A stretch of 64,000 bases of DNA from Xanthobacteraceae bacterium (GTDB taxonomy: Bacteria; Pseudomonadota; Alphaproteobacteria; Rhizobiales; Xanthobacteraceae), in contig JARLJA010000016.1 of the NCBI GenBank assembly GCA_031291445.1, positions 1-64,000 of the forward strand, written 5' to 3'. Below, piece by piece: positions 36,400 through 45,496 of this stretch. A program made the translations under genes and the position numbers. Under the pieces are notes generated by a model. It did not search any database, had not been told where the DNA came from, and worked only from the letters and a program-made list of their open reading frames with translations. Each line of letters starts with the position of its first letter. Position 1 is the first letter of the stretch.

Positions 36400-36417
36400 C
36401 TACCAATCACTTGGTAG
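36400..36417. promoter_or_regulatory. TetR operator 1 (perfect palindrome)
   Basis: CTACCAA-TCAC-TTGGTAG is a perfect 7-4-7 palindrome 21 bp upstream of the GST start codon. The 12-mer TCACTTGGTAGG (36407-36418) recurs exactly at 36461-36472, giving a second, less symmetrical site before the TetR gene. Confidence 0.75.
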
Positions 36418-36453
36418 GTTAGCCTAGGAGGATACAGGTTGCCTGGTCAAGCC

Positions 36454-36473
36454 CTATCTGTCACTTGGTAGGC
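36454..36473. promoter_or_regulatory. TetR operator 2 (partial palindrome)
   Basis: CTATCTG-TCAC-TTGGTAGG-type site: the right half is identical to operator 1, the left half is degenerate. It lies ~30 bp before the TetR start and would give autoregulation. Confidence 0.55.
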
Positions 36474-36502
36474 AATGGCGACGGGACGGCGAGGCGGTGA
36501 AA

Positions 36503-37066
36503 ATGGGTATCAGCTCGAGGGAAGCGATCCTGGCGGCCGCCAGGCGGAGCGCGCAGGCCCATGGCTTCGGCGGCTTGAATTTCCGCGATCTCGCGGACGC
36601 CGTGGGCATCAAGGCCGCGAGCATCTACCACCATTTCCCCAGCAAGGCGGATCTCGGCGCGGCGGTCGCCCGGCGCTATTGGCAGGACACCGCGGCTCAT
36701 CTCGACGCCATGCTGGAAGCAACCCCGGATCCGGTTCGCTGCCTGCACCAGTATCCCAGCGTGTTCCGCGCCTCGCTCGAGAGCGGCAATCGCCTGTGCC
36801 TCTGCAGCTTCATGGCCGCCGAATATGATGACCTGCCGGAGGCGGTGAAGAAAGAGGTTCAGGCCTTCGCCGATGTCAACGTGGCCTGGCTGAGCAGGGT
36901 TCTCACCGCCGCGGGTGTGGTCAGTCCGCAGCAGAGCGAGCCGCGGGCGCGCGCCATCTTCGCGGCCGTCGCGGGCGCGCAACTCATGGCGCGGAGCCGC
37001 GCCGACGTGTCGCTGTTCGACGCACTGATCGAGAGCTATCGCGCGGCGGGACTGTTGCCGGCGTAG
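36503..37066 (+). CDS. TetR-family transcriptional regulator
   Basis: 187 residues from ATG 36503, with GAGGCGG upstream (GTG 36497 is an alternative). The helix-turn-helix covers NFRDLADAVGIKAASIYHHFPSKADLGAAV, typical of TetR/AcrR repressors. The C-terminal ligand domain has a Cys-rich patch (NRLCLCSFMAAEYDDLP) seen in electrophile- or quinone-sensing members of the family. It is divergent from the GST gene with two copies of a TTGGTAG operator half in between. Likely role: derepression of the GST, and perhaps of the aldo/keto reductase downstream, by a reactive compound. Confidence 0.88.
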   Translation: MGISSREAILAAARRSAQAHGFGGLNFRDLADAVGIKAASIYHHFPSKADLGAAVARRYWQDTAAHLDAMLEATPDPVRCLHQYPSVFRASLESGNRLCLCSFMAAEYDDLPEAVKKEVQAFADVNVAWLSRVLTAAGVVSPQQSEPRARAIFAAVAGAQLMARSRADVSLFDALIESYRAAGLLPA

Positions 37067-37291
37067 CTGCGGGACGAGGCGTTGCGGCTGATCGTGATGC
37101 CATTTCAATCGGGGGACGGAGCGGAAGTTCCTGAAGCATCACAGTCAAGTCACGGAGACTTCAACCGACCGCGTCCCGGGCGCGATTGCGCCGCTGCGGC
37201 CCTGGGTTACGATCCCGCGGCGAATCCCGAAGGATCGCAGACGAGCCAAACCGGATCGACGCAAAACCGGATCAATGTCAGGAGACGATCG

Positions 37292-38317
37292 ATGGAATAC
37301 CGACGCTTGGGGTCATCAGGGCTCACCGTTCCGGCTCTGAGCTTCGGAACGGGCACCTTCGGCGGTGTCGGCCGGCTCTCGGCGTGGGGCTCGACCGATG
37401 CGACCGAGGCGCGGCGGCTGGTGGACATCTGCCTTGATGCCGGGGTGTCGATGTTCGACAGCGCGAACGTCTATTCCGCCGGTGAATCCGAACGCGTCCT
37501 CGGCCAGGCCATCAAGGGCCGCCGCGACAAGGTGTTGGTCTCGACCAAGGGAAGTTTTCGTTTCGGCGATCGGCCGAACGATGTCGGTTCGTCGCGCCAG
37601 CATCTGCTCGCGGCCATCGACGGTTCGCTCGAGCGGCTCGGCACCGATTACATCGACCTGTTCCAGCTTCATGCCTTCGATGCATTCATGCCCCCCGAAG
37701 AGGTGCTGGCGACGCTCGATGGGCTCGTGCGCGCCGGCAAGATCCGCTATATCGGCGTCTCGAATTTCTCCGGCTGGCACCTGATGAAGTCGCTCGCCGT
37801 CGCCGACAGATACGGCTATCCGCGCTACGTCGCCAACCAGACCTATTACTCGTTGATCGGACGCGACTACGAGTGGGAGCTGATGCCGCTCGGCCTCGAT
37901 CAGGGGATCGGCGCGGTGGTGTGGTCGCCGCTCGGCTGGGGGCGGCTCACCGGCAAGATCAGGCGCGATCAGCCGCGGCCGGCGGTCAGCCGCCTGCCGG
38001 CGACGGCCGAGATGGGGCCGCCGGTGCCGGACGAGCACGTCTATCGCGTGGTCGACGCGATCGACGAGGTTGCGAGGGAAACCGGCAAGAGCGTGTCCCA
38101 GATCGCGCTGAACTGGCTGCTGCAGCGACCGACCGTCGCGACGCTGATCATCGGCGCGCGCAACGAAGCGCAGCTGCGCGAAAACCTCGGCGCGATCGGA
38201 TGGTCGTTGACCAGGGACCAGGTCGCCAGGCTGGACGCCGCCAGCAAGGTCACCCTGCCTTATCCTTACTGGCACCAGCGCGCGACCTTCACCGACCGCA
38301 ATCCCCCGCCGGTCTAG
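37292..38317 (+). CDS. Aldo/keto reductase
   Basis: 341 residues from ATG 37292 with GGAGA upstream. The family signatures are present: MEYRRLGSSGLTVPALSFGT, the catalytic Asp-Tyr in SMFDSANVYSAGESERVLGQAI, the Lys in VLVSTKGSFRFGD, the His in LFQLHAFD and the NADPH-binding C-terminal LLQRPTVATLIIGARNEAQLREN. It is an NADPH-dependent carbonyl reductase of the YajO/Tas-like AKR group; substrate unknown. It lies 225 bp after the TetR gene. Confidence 0.9.
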   Translation: MEYRRLGSSGLTVPALSFGTGTFGGVGRLSAWGSTDATEARRLVDICLDAGVSMFDSANVYSAGESERVLGQAIKGRRDKVLVSTKGSFRFGDRPNDVGSSRQHLLAAIDGSLERLGTDYIDLFQLHAFDAFMPPEEVLATLDGLVRAGKIRYIGVSNFSGWHLMKSLAVADRYGYPRYVANQTYYSLIGRDYEWELMPLGLDQGIGAVVWSPLGWGRLTGKIRRDQPRPAVSRLPATAEMGPPVPDEHVYRVVDAIDEVARETGKSVSQIALNWLLQRPTVATLIIGARNEAQLRENLGAIGWSLTRDQVARLDAASKVTLPYPYWHQRATFTDRNPPPV

Positions 38318-38424
38318 TGCCCGCTTGTCCAGGTTCGCGAGGGGAAGGCGCGGCGAGCGAACCACGAACTTCGGAAACCGGCTCCTGGAGCGTCAGGACG
38401 CGCCGCGTCCCTCGGGACGGCACT

Positions 38425-38763
38425 CTATCTTGCGTTGAGATCGAGATAGGCGGTCCATGCCGCGCTGGCCAGCACGTCGGAGGGCCGCTGGGCGCAGACT
38501 TTGTCGACCTCCGCCACCATCGCCGTCTCGCTGACGCTGGATTGCGCCTGATCGCTCGCCGCGGCGACGTAATTCAATCCCGACCAGAACCCGTGGATCC
38601 AGACGATCCCCTCCAATCGCGTGGCCTTGGTCGAGCGCCAATGCGCGCAGCTCGTGCTTCCGATTCCCGTCAGATGGACGGAAACCCTGGCTTCTTCAGC
38701 GGACGAGGTGGAACAGGATAAGGCGAGGCCCAGCACCGTCAGGATGGAAACGCGTCTGATCAT
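38425..38763 (-). CDS. Small secreted Cys-containing protein, unknown function
   Basis: 112 residues from ATG 38763. A Sec signal (MIRRVSILTVLGLALSC, cut near SSAEE) is followed by a short domain with the conserved pattern GxxSCxxWR...EGIVWIHGFWSGLNY...VDKVCAQRPSD...AWTAYL. Two Cys could form a disulfide. Similar short periplasmic proteins are widespread in related bacteria, but I cannot name a function. It is divergent from the DUF302 gene. Confidence 0.65.
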   Translation of the reverse strand: MIRRVSILTVLGLALSCSTSSAEEARVSVHLTGIGSTSCAHWRSTKATRLEGIVWIHGFWSGLNYVAAASDQAQSSVSETAMVAEVDKVCAQRPSDVLASAAWTAYLDLNAR

Positions 38764-39014
38764 GCCGGCATGATTGGCGGCGACCGCCGGGGCCGTCAAT
38801 CCCCGCACGTCAATTGGTCCAGAGCAATTTTCGCCACGGCGGGCGGACGGTGCGGACCGCGCCGTTCGCCGTGGCGTGGCTGGCCGCATCCGTGAAACCG
38901 GCGAAGTGTCCGCAATCGTGATGTGCCGCGCGGCGGGCAATCGTGTAATCTTGGCGCCCGAACCTGAACGCCAGTGGAGTGGATCTGACATCGGACCACC
39001 AGGGAGCGCGGGCG

Positions 39015-39419
39015 ATGGATCCAGCCGGAGTGGTGACCAAGCCGAGCGGCGCCGGTCCCGCCGAGACCCTGGAACGGCTCGATGCCGCGATCCGGGCCAG
39101 GGGCATGACCGTGTTCGCGCGCATCGATCACGCCGCGGGCGCGCGCGAGGCCGGGCTGTCGCTGCGGCCGACCACGGTGGTGATCTTCGGCAACGCGGTC
39201 GCCGGCACCCCGCTGATGCAGGCCGCGCAGACCATCGGCATCGACCTGCCCTTGAGGGGCCTGGTCTGGCAGGATGCCGCCGGCGCCACGTTCGTGTCGT
39301 TCAACGATCCCGCTTGGCTCGCCGCGCGCCATGGTCTCGACCCCGCGGCCAAACCGCAGGTCGCCGCCATGACCGCGGCGCTGCACGCCGTGACCGACGC
39401 CGCGGTCGCCGCGGCGTAG
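39015..39419 (+). CDS. DUF302 family protein
   Basis: 134 residues from ATG 39015, preceded by AGGGAGCGCGGGCG. The DUF302 fold is recognisable: TLERLDAAIRARGMTVFARIDHAAGAREAGLSLRPTTVVIFGN, then GTPLMQAAQTIGIDLPLRGLVWQD and VSFNDPAWLAARHGL. It is cytoplasmic by lack of signal peptide. Function in this family is unclear; some members bind small ligands or heme. It is followed 120 bp downstream by a thioesterase gene. Confidence 0.85.
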   Translation: MDPAGVVTKPSGAGPAETLERLDAAIRARGMTVFARIDHAAGAREAGLSLRPTTVVIFGNAVAGTPLMQAAQTIGIDLPLRGLVWQDAAGATFVSFNDPAWLAARHGLDPAAKPQVAAMTAALHAVTDAAVAAA

Positions 39420-39539
39420 CGGTCGGTGACGGCGCCGCGATGATCTGATCGGGTTTCGAACGCCCGCCGATCCGTGCCAGGATTGCGACCGGGAAACGTC
39501 GCTCAGGCGTGCCGCCCGGTTCCCAGCAAAGGGGTGAGC

Positions 39540-39938
39540 ATGGATGCGCTCGAGAAGCTCAGGCAGGTACGGCTGCCATTCGCGGACTTGATGGGGATCG
39601 ACCTCGTCGCCGCCGACCGCGACCACGTCACCGCCGAGATGGTGGTGCGCGAGGATCTCTGCACCGCGGGAAGCGTGATTCACGGCGGCGCCGTGATGGC
39701 GCTGGCGGACACGCTGGGCGCGCTCGCCACGGTGCTCAACCTGCCCGAGGGTGCGACAGGCACCACCACGATCGAGAGCAAGACCAATTTCATCGGCCCG
39801 GCCGCGGCGGGATCGACGGTGGTCGCGACCGCGACGGCGATCCACAAGGGCCGGCGCACCCAGATCTGGCAGACCCGGATCCGGACCAAGGAAGGCCGGC
39901 TGGTGGCCGTCGTCACCCAGACCCAGCTGCATCTCTAG
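39540..39938 (+). CDS. PaaI-type hotdog thioesterase
   Basis: 132 residues from ATG 39540 with AAAGGGG upstream. The hotdog fold motif VIHGGAVMALADTLGALAT contains the HGG active-site turn, and ESKTNFIGPAAAGSTVVATATAIHKGRRTQIWQTRI is the central sheet. It should hydrolyse acyl-CoA thioesters, probably aromatic or medium-chain, in the cytoplasm. The substrate is not evident from context. Confidence 0.88.
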   Translation: MDALEKLRQVRLPFADLMGIDLVAADRDHVTAEMVVREDLCTAGSVIHGGAVMALADTLGALATVLNLPEGATGTTTIESKTNFIGPAAAGSTVVATATAIHKGRRTQIWQTRIRTKEGRLVAVVTQTQLHL

Positions 39939-40580
39939 ACGAGCTGCGCGTCGCCGCGGCCCCGGCGAATCAAACGTAGCGGCGGACTTCCCCTGAAGAT
40001 CGGCTCGAGGGTCCTTCACCGGGGTTGGGCAAACGGATTTCGCGAGCGCGGGCCGGATCGGCCCGTCAGCGAAACTGCCGCCATGGCGGGAGTACGCGAG
40101 TCGGCGCCCCATGAAACGGCGGAGCGAATTCTCGTTGCTCAAGGAAAGCGCTGACGTCGCACGGCGTGTGAACGACGGTCTCCTGTTTGAATTGGCGCCG
40201 GAATCCCGACGGTGACAGCCGCAGGCGTCACCCGCGGTGCATTCAAATAGGGCAGGCCACGCACAGACTCGGTGCAGCTGCCGATAATGGCCAAAGCCGA
40301 TAGCGGTCATCAACATAACTCATTATGGACCCGCACGAGCCGTGGCTAAGCTGACCTTCATCGTATGCAGGTCGGCTGCGACGAAATGGAGCCAGCTCTC
40401 TTGCCAGGTCGATTGCTCGCCGGGCCTTGGATTGCCAGGAGCGCGGGGTGCTCCGGAGATGTGCAGTTCGGTGAGCAGCGCGGCGATTTCACATCGTCTT
40501 GGTGTGCCGGAGCGGGCGGCATGATCGTGGCCAGTGCGATTTAGACGAACCGATGCGGTGAAGGGGCGCTACCTGTCTTG
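39939..40580. other. Gene-free intergenic region
   Basis: Around 640 bases without a convincing ORF on either strand and without a dispersed repeat. The plus-strand promoter of the flotillin/amide transporter genes should be here. Short frames exist but lack codon bias and ribosome binding sites. Confidence 0.5.
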
Positions 40581-42215
40581 ATGTGGTTCATCGGCTTGAT
40601 CATCGTCGTCGCTTTGATCGTATTGGTCCTCTTCCTCAATCGATTCTACATCAAGGCGAGCCGCGAGGTCGCGCTCGTCCGCACCGGTCTTGGCGGCCAG
40701 CGCGTCGTCCTCGACGGAGGCGTTGTCGGCCTGCCGATCGTGCACAAGGTCGCGGAGGTCAACATGCGGACCGCGCGCCTCGAGGTCGAGCGCGCCGGCG
40801 AGCGCTCGATCATCACCAAGGACCGCCTGCGCATCGACGCCACCGCGGAATTCTACGTCCGGGTCGAGCCGACGGAAGAAGGGGTGGCCACGGCCGCTCA
40901 GGCATTGGGCAGCAAGGCGTTTCGCGCGGCGGATTTGTCCGACATCCTGGAGGGCAAGCTGGTGGATGCGCTGCTCAGCGTGGCGGCCCAGTACACGATG
41001 GATTCGCTCCAGGACAATCGGGGAAAATATGTCGCGGAAGTCGGCGCTGCACTTCAGGACCGGTTGAGGCAGAACGGGCTGGTTCTCGAGGCCGTTTCGC
41101 TGACCCGACTGGACCAGACGCCCTTCCATGCGCTCGACCAGAACAACGCATTCAACGCGGTCGGCATGCGCCGGCTGGCGGAAGTCATCGCGATCAACAG
41201 GCGGGAGCGCGCGGAGATCGAGAACAGCGCCGAAATCGCGGTCCGGCAGAGCGAGCTTGATGCCGCCAAGCGGCGGCTGTTGATCGAGCAGGAGGAAGAG
41301 GAAGCCCAGCTGGCGCAGCAGCACGCCGTCGAGACGTATCGCGCCCGCACCATGGCCGAGACGTCGGAGGCGCAAGCCTTGGCGGAGGGCCGGCGGGAGC
41401 TCGCGAGGATCGGCCGCGATGCCGGCGTGCGGGCCGAGCAGATCGAGCGCGATCGCAACATCCGCGAACTGGAGCTGCAGTCGGATCTGTCGGTGAAGGT
41501 CGCCCGCCATGACACCGAGATAAGGCTTGCGGCCAAGAAGGCCGAGGGAGCGGTCGCGGAGGCCGCAGCCCAGGCCAGTCTTGCCAAGGAAGCCGCCGCG
41601 CGCGAGGCGGTCGCGACGGCACGCGAAATGGCAATGGCGGAGCGCGCCAAGGCCCTTGCTCTGGTCAGGGCGCAGGAGGAGGCGGCCGTCGACACGACCC
41701 GGGTCGAGTCGCAGGCCGAAACGTTGCGGGTGACGGCGGCCTCGGAGGCGGAGGCGAGCGAAACGAGGGCGCGGGCCGTTCGGACGGAGCTCCTGGCCAA
41801 GGCCGAAGGCGAGGCGGCGTTGTTTGCGGCGCAGAACGTGCAGTCCGGCAGCATCGTGCAGATGAAGATCGATCTCGCCAAGATCGAGGCCATTCCACAG
41901 ATCGTGCGGGAAATGGTGAAGCCGGCCGAGAAGATCGAATCGATCCGGATCAATCAGGTTACGGGCTTCGGGCCGGCCGGCGGCGGCGGCGGAGCAAACG
42001 GCGCAGCCGGCGGTCCGGTGGTCAACCAGGTCGTCGACGGCATTCTGTCGATGGCTCTTCAGCTGCCTGCCGTCCAGAAACTCGGTGAGGAGATCGGCCT
42101 GAACATCGGGAACGGCATCGCGCGGGTGACCGGCACCGTCTTCGAGCCTGGTGACGGTGGTCCAGGCAAGCCCGCCCCTGCCGATCGCAACGACTCTTCG
42201 CCGGAAACCAAATGA
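40581..42215 (+). CDS. Flotillin (SPFH/band 7) membrane scaffold protein
   Basis: 544 residues from ATG 40581. One N-terminal membrane helix (FIGLIIVVALIVLVLFLNRF), an SPFH/band 7 domain (~35-210) and a long Ala/Glu-rich coiled coil (~210-430) with EA repeats (ETSEAQALAEGRR, KAEGAVAEAAAQA) characteristic of flotillins (YqiK/FloT). A Gly-rich linker and a C-terminal tail follow. Flotillins organise membrane microdomains and oligomerise. It ends 49 bp before the amide-type ABC binding-protein gene in the same direction, so it may be expressed with the transporter. Confidence 0.88.
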   Translation: MWFIGLIIVVALIVLVLFLNRFYIKASREVALVRTGLGGQRVVLDGGVVGLPIVHKVAEVNMRTARLEVERAGERSIITKDRLRIDATAEFYVRVEPTEEGVATAAQALGSKAFRAADLSDILEGKLVDALLSVAAQYTMDSLQDNRGKYVAEVGAALQDRLRQNGLVLEAVSLTRLDQTPFHALDQNNAFNAVGMRRLAEVIAINRRERAEIENSAEIAVRQSELDAAKRRLLIEQEEEEAQLAQQHAVETYRARTMAETSEAQALAEGRRELARIGRDAGVRAEQIERDRNIRELELQSDLSVKVARHDTEIRLAAKKAEGAVAEAAAQASLAKEAAAREAVATAREMAMAERAKALALVRAQEEAAVDTTRVESQAETLRVTAASEAEASETRARAVRTELLAKAEGEAALFAAQNVQSGSIVQMKIDLAKIEAIPQIVREMVKPAEKIESIRINQVTGFGPAGGGGGANGAAGGPVVNQVVDGILSMALQLPAVQKLGEEIGLNIGNGIARVTGTVFEPGDGGPGKPAPADRNDSSPETK

Positions 42216-42264
42216 CATCGCACCGGATCGGGCCCCGTGCCGTTCCAACAAAGGAGATATTGCA

Positions 42265-43518
42265 ATGATTCTCAATCGCCGAGCCCTTTTGAAAGCCACC
42301 AGCGTGTCCGCGCTCGGACTGGCCGCCCCGGCCCTGATCCGGTCGGCGCGCGCCGACGCGCCGATCAAGATGGCTGCGTTGCTCGATCAGTCGGGAGGAC
42401 TCGATCTCCTCGGAACGCCGATGCTCGAGGCCACCAAACTGGCGGTCAAGGAGATCAACGCCGGCGGGGGGCTGCTCGGCCGTCAGATCGACTTGATCAC
42501 CTACGACCCGCAGACCACGATTCAATTCTATACCCAGTTCGCGACGCAGGCCGCGGCCGGCGAACACGTCGACGTGGTGCAGGGCGGCATCACGTCCGCG
42601 TCGCGGGAAGCCATTCGTCCGGTGCTGGACCGCTTCCAGACGCTCTATTTCTACAACACCTTCTACGAAGGCGGCGTTTGCGACTCCAATACCTTCTGCA
42701 CCGGGTCGACGCCGGCCCAGACGGTCGAGAAGCTCGTGCCCTACGCCATGAAGAAGTGGGGCAAGAAGGTCTACGTCGTCGCCGCCGACTACAATTACGG
42801 ACAGATCACGTCGGAATGGGTGAAGAAATACGTGCGGGACAACGGCGGCACGACGGTCGCCGTCGAATTCTTTCCGCTCGATGTCACCAACTTCGGTCCC
42901 ACCATCAAGAAGATCGAGGCGGCGAAGCCGGATTTCGTGATGTCGGCGCTGGTGGGAGCGGCGCATATCTCGTTCTATCGTCAGTATGCCGCGGTGGCGC
43001 TCAACAAGTCGATACCGATCGCTTCGACGGTCTTCACCGTGGGCGGAGAGCATACGCTGGTCGCGCCGGAAGAGTCCGAGGGCATGCTGGTGTCCTTCGC
43101 CTATTTCGAGGAAATCGAGACGCCGGCCAACAAGAAATTCATTGCCGATCTGCGTGCCAACGCCAGCAAGAAGATCAACTACGTGTCGGAGGTGACCGCC
43201 CGGTCCTACGAAGGCGTCTACCTGTGGGCGGAGGGCGTGCGCAAGGCCGGGACCACCGAGCGCACTGCCGTGATCAAGGCGTTGCGCAGCCCGGTCGGCG
43301 TGGACGGACCGAGCGGAAAGTTGACGATCGAGCCGAAAACGAACCACCTGCTGCAAAACATCTATCTGGCCGAGGTGAAAAACCAGAAACTCAACATCGT
43401 CCAGTCGTTTCCCGCGCAGCCGCCCACCGACACGCTTCTGGTCTGCGACCTGAATGCGAAGCCTGATCAGGCGACCTTCTATTTCGAGAATGGCCTGGAG
43501 GCTGCCGGTATCAAATAA
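42265..43518 (+). CDS. Urea/short-chain amide-type ABC transporter substrate-binding protein
   Basis: 417 residues from ATG 42265 with AAGGAGAT upstream. A Tat-like signal (NRRALLKATSVSALG, ending ARADA) is followed by a Peripla_BP_5 (UrtA/AmiC/FmdD-like) fold: IKMAALLDQSGGLDLLGTPM, LGRQIDLITYDPQTTIQFYTQF, VYVVAADYNYGQITSEWVKKY and VTARSYEGVYLWAEGV. The family binds urea or short-chain aliphatic amides in the periplasm. First gene of a tightly packed transporter set running to 46216 and beyond. Confidence 0.88.
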   Translation: MILNRRALLKATSVSALGLAAPALIRSARADAPIKMAALLDQSGGLDLLGTPMLEATKLAVKEINAGGGLLGRQIDLITYDPQTTIQFYTQFATQAAAGEHVDVVQGGITSASREAIRPVLDRFQTLYFYNTFYEGGVCDSNTFCTGSTPAQTVEKLVPYAMKKWGKKVYVVAADYNYGQITSEWVKKYVRDNGGTTVAVEFFPLDVTNFGPTIKKIEAAKPDFVMSALVGAAHISFYRQYAAVALNKSIPIASTVFTVGGEHTLVAPEESEGMLVSFAYFEEIETPANKKFIADLRANASKKINYVSEVTARSYEGVYLWAEGVRKAGTTERTAVIKALRSPVGVDGPSGKLTIEPKTNHLLQNIYLAEVKNQKLNIVQSFPAQPPTDTLLVCDLNAKPDQATFYFENGLEAAGIK

Positions 43519-43571
43519 CGCCATGTTTCCGCGCCGCGCCGGCCCCGCATCGCTCAGAGGATTGACCGCTC

Positions 43572-44441
43572 TTGGATTACGTTGTCGTTCTTGTCCTGCA
43601 GATCATCTACGGAATCGCAAACCTCGCCCTGATCGGGCTCGGGCTGGCGATCATCTTCGGAATGATGCGGGTCATCAATCTTGCCCACGGCGAGTTCCTG
43701 ATGCTCGGCGGCTATGCCGTCGTGGTCTCGACCAACCTCGGCGTCAACATCTGGATCGCGATGCTGGTGCTGGCGCCGCTGGTGGTGGGGATCATCGGCG
43801 TGGTCGTGGAGCGGGTGCTGATCCGCTTTCTGTACGGCCGCACGGTGGACACCTTGCTGGCGACGTGGGGGCTGAGCCTGTTTCTGGTCGGTATCGTGAC
43901 TGCCATCTTCGGTCCGCAGACGTCGACGACGATATCGCCGCCGATCGGCGCGATTGCGGTGGGCGACTACGCGTCCAGCGGCTATGAACTGTTCCTCATC
44001 CTGCTGACTCTCGCACTGTTCGGAGCGGTCTTTGCGGTGCTGCGCTACAGCAGGCTCGGGCTGCTGGCGCGCGGGACCATGCAGCGCGCCGACATGGCCG
44101 CGGCGCTCGGCGTCTCCACCAGCCGGATCTACATGATCACGTTCGGACTCGGCTCGGCGGTCGCGGGACTGGCCGGGGGCGTGCTGGCGCCGATTACCGG
44201 CGTGGTGCCGACCATCGGCGCGACCTACATCGCCAAGGCCTTCATCACCGTCATTACCGGCGGCACGGCAATTTTGGCCGGCACCGCGACGGCGGCCGGT
44301 CTGCTCGGCGCCATGAATGGCATCGTCACGTTCCTGACGGGGCCGACGGTGGGCGAGGTCGCGCTGCTGGCCGCGGCAATCGTGCTGCTGCGCCTGATGC
44401 CGAGCGGTATCACCGGCCGCTTCTTTCGAAAGAGCCTATGA
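43572..44441 (+). CDS. Amide/urea-type branched-chain ABC permease 1 (LivH/UrtB-like)
   Basis: 289 residues from a TTG at 43572. About eight membrane spans; diagnostic segments are GIANLALIGLGLAIIFGMMRVINLAHGEFLMLGGYAV and, near the C-terminus, GGVLAPITGVVPTIGATYIAKAFITVITGG. It forms the membrane channel with the following LivM-like protein. Its end overlaps the next start by 4 bp. Confidence 0.9.
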   Translation: MDYVVVLVLQIIYGIANLALIGLGLAIIFGMMRVINLAHGEFLMLGGYAVVVSTNLGVNIWIAMLVLAPLVVGIIGVVVERVLIRFLYGRTVDTLLATWGLSLFLVGIVTAIFGPQTSTTISPPIGAIAVGDYASSGYELFLILLTLALFGAVFAVLRYSRLGLLARGTMQRADMAAALGVSTSRIYMITFGLGSAVAGLAGGVLAPITGVVPTIGATYIAKAFITVITGGTAILAGTATAAGLLGAMNGIVTFLTGPTVGEVALLAAAIVLLRLMPSGITGRFFRKSL

Positions 44442-45493
44442 TCAAAGGGCAGACCAATGGCGGGCTGATTGCGATTGCCGTCATCGGGCTGGCGGTGATG
44501 TTCGGTGCACCGCACGTCCTGCAGCTCTTCACCATCATCAACCTGACGACGGCCATCGGTCTTGCCCTGCTGGGCTTGAGTCTCGGGCTGGTGTGGGGCT
44601 ACGGCGGCATCCTTTGCCTGGGACAGACGGCATTTTTCGGCCTCGGTGCCTATGCCTACGCGGTCACGGCGCAGAATTTCGGTGAGACGACGGGCGCGGT
44701 GGTGGTTGCGATGGCCGTCGGCGCCGCCGTGGCAGCGGCGCTGGGCTACTTCATGTTCTATGGCCGCATCAGCGACGTATACCTCGGTGTGATCACGCTC
44801 ACGGTGACGCTGATCATCTTCAACCTGCTGCGTCGCACGTCCGGCCCGGAATACAAGATCGGAAAAGCACTGCTCGGCGGCTTCAACGGGACCACTGCGC
44901 CGCCACTGCAGATTCCCTGGGATGCACGGATGACCCTGTTCCCGCAACAGCTATTCTACGTGTCCATGGGGGCGCTGCTTCTTTGCTATTTCGGTTGCGT
45001 GTGGCTGACGCGATGCCACTTCGGCCGGGTCTGCATCGCGATCCGGGAGAACGAGACGCGGGCCGAGCTGTTGGGATATGACGCGCGCCTCTACAAACTC
45101 GGTCTGTTTTCGGTCGGCGGCGGCGTCGCCGCGATCGGAGGTGTTCTGGTGGCGAACGGCATCGGCCGCGTCACTCCCGACCTTTTCAACCTGACCTATG
45201 CGGCGCAGGCGATCATCTGGGTCATCGTCGGGGGGCGTGGAACGCTGCTCGGTCCGGTGCTCGGGGCGTTCGGGGTGTTCTGGCTTACATCCTGGCTCGG
45301 CACACAGTCCTATTTCAACAGCAACATGGTGCTCGGCCTGGTTCTGATTCTGTTCGTTCTGCTGCTGCCGCGCGGCGTGGTGCCTGCCGTCACCGAACTT
45401 GCGGCGCGCTGGGGACGACGCAAGGTCGGGCGTCGTGAGCGGATGCGTGCCCGGCGCCGCGGCCGGCGCCGCGCCATCCAACCCGCGGAGTAA
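44438..45493 (+). CDS. Amide/urea-type branched-chain ABC permease 2 (LivM/UrtC-like)
   Basis: 351 residues from ATG 44438 (ATGA overlap with the previous gene). Multiple membrane spans and the LivM motifs LLGLSLGLVWGYGGILCLGQTAFFGLGAYAYA, AIRENETRAELLGYDARLYKLGLF and AQAIIWVIVGGRGTLLGPVLGAF. The C-terminus is Arg-rich (RRKVGRRERMRARRRGRRR), a cytoplasmic basic tail. It pairs with the LivH-like permease. Confidence 0.9.
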   Translation: MIKGQTNGGLIAIAVIGLAVMFGAPHVLQLFTIINLTTAIGLALLGLSLGLVWGYGGILCLGQTAFFGLGAYAYAVTAQNFGETTGAVVVAMAVGAAVAAALGYFMFYGRISDVYLGVITLTVTLIIFNLLRRTSGPEYKIGKALLGGFNGTTAPPLQIPWDARMTLFPQQLFYVSMGALLLCYFGCVWLTRCHFGRVCIAIRENETRAELLGYDARLYKLGLFSVGGGVAAIGGVLVANGIGRVTPDLFNLTYAAQAIIWVIVGGRGTLLGPVLGAFGVFWLTSWLGTQSYFNSNMVLGLVLILFVLLLPRGVVPAVTELAARWGRRKVGRRERMRARRRGRRRAIQPAE

Positions 45494-45496
45494 CAG

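Noticed and set aside
40342..40524. 60-codon frame in the gap before the flotillin gene
   Set aside because: No ribosome binding site, no motif and codon use unlike the neighbours.
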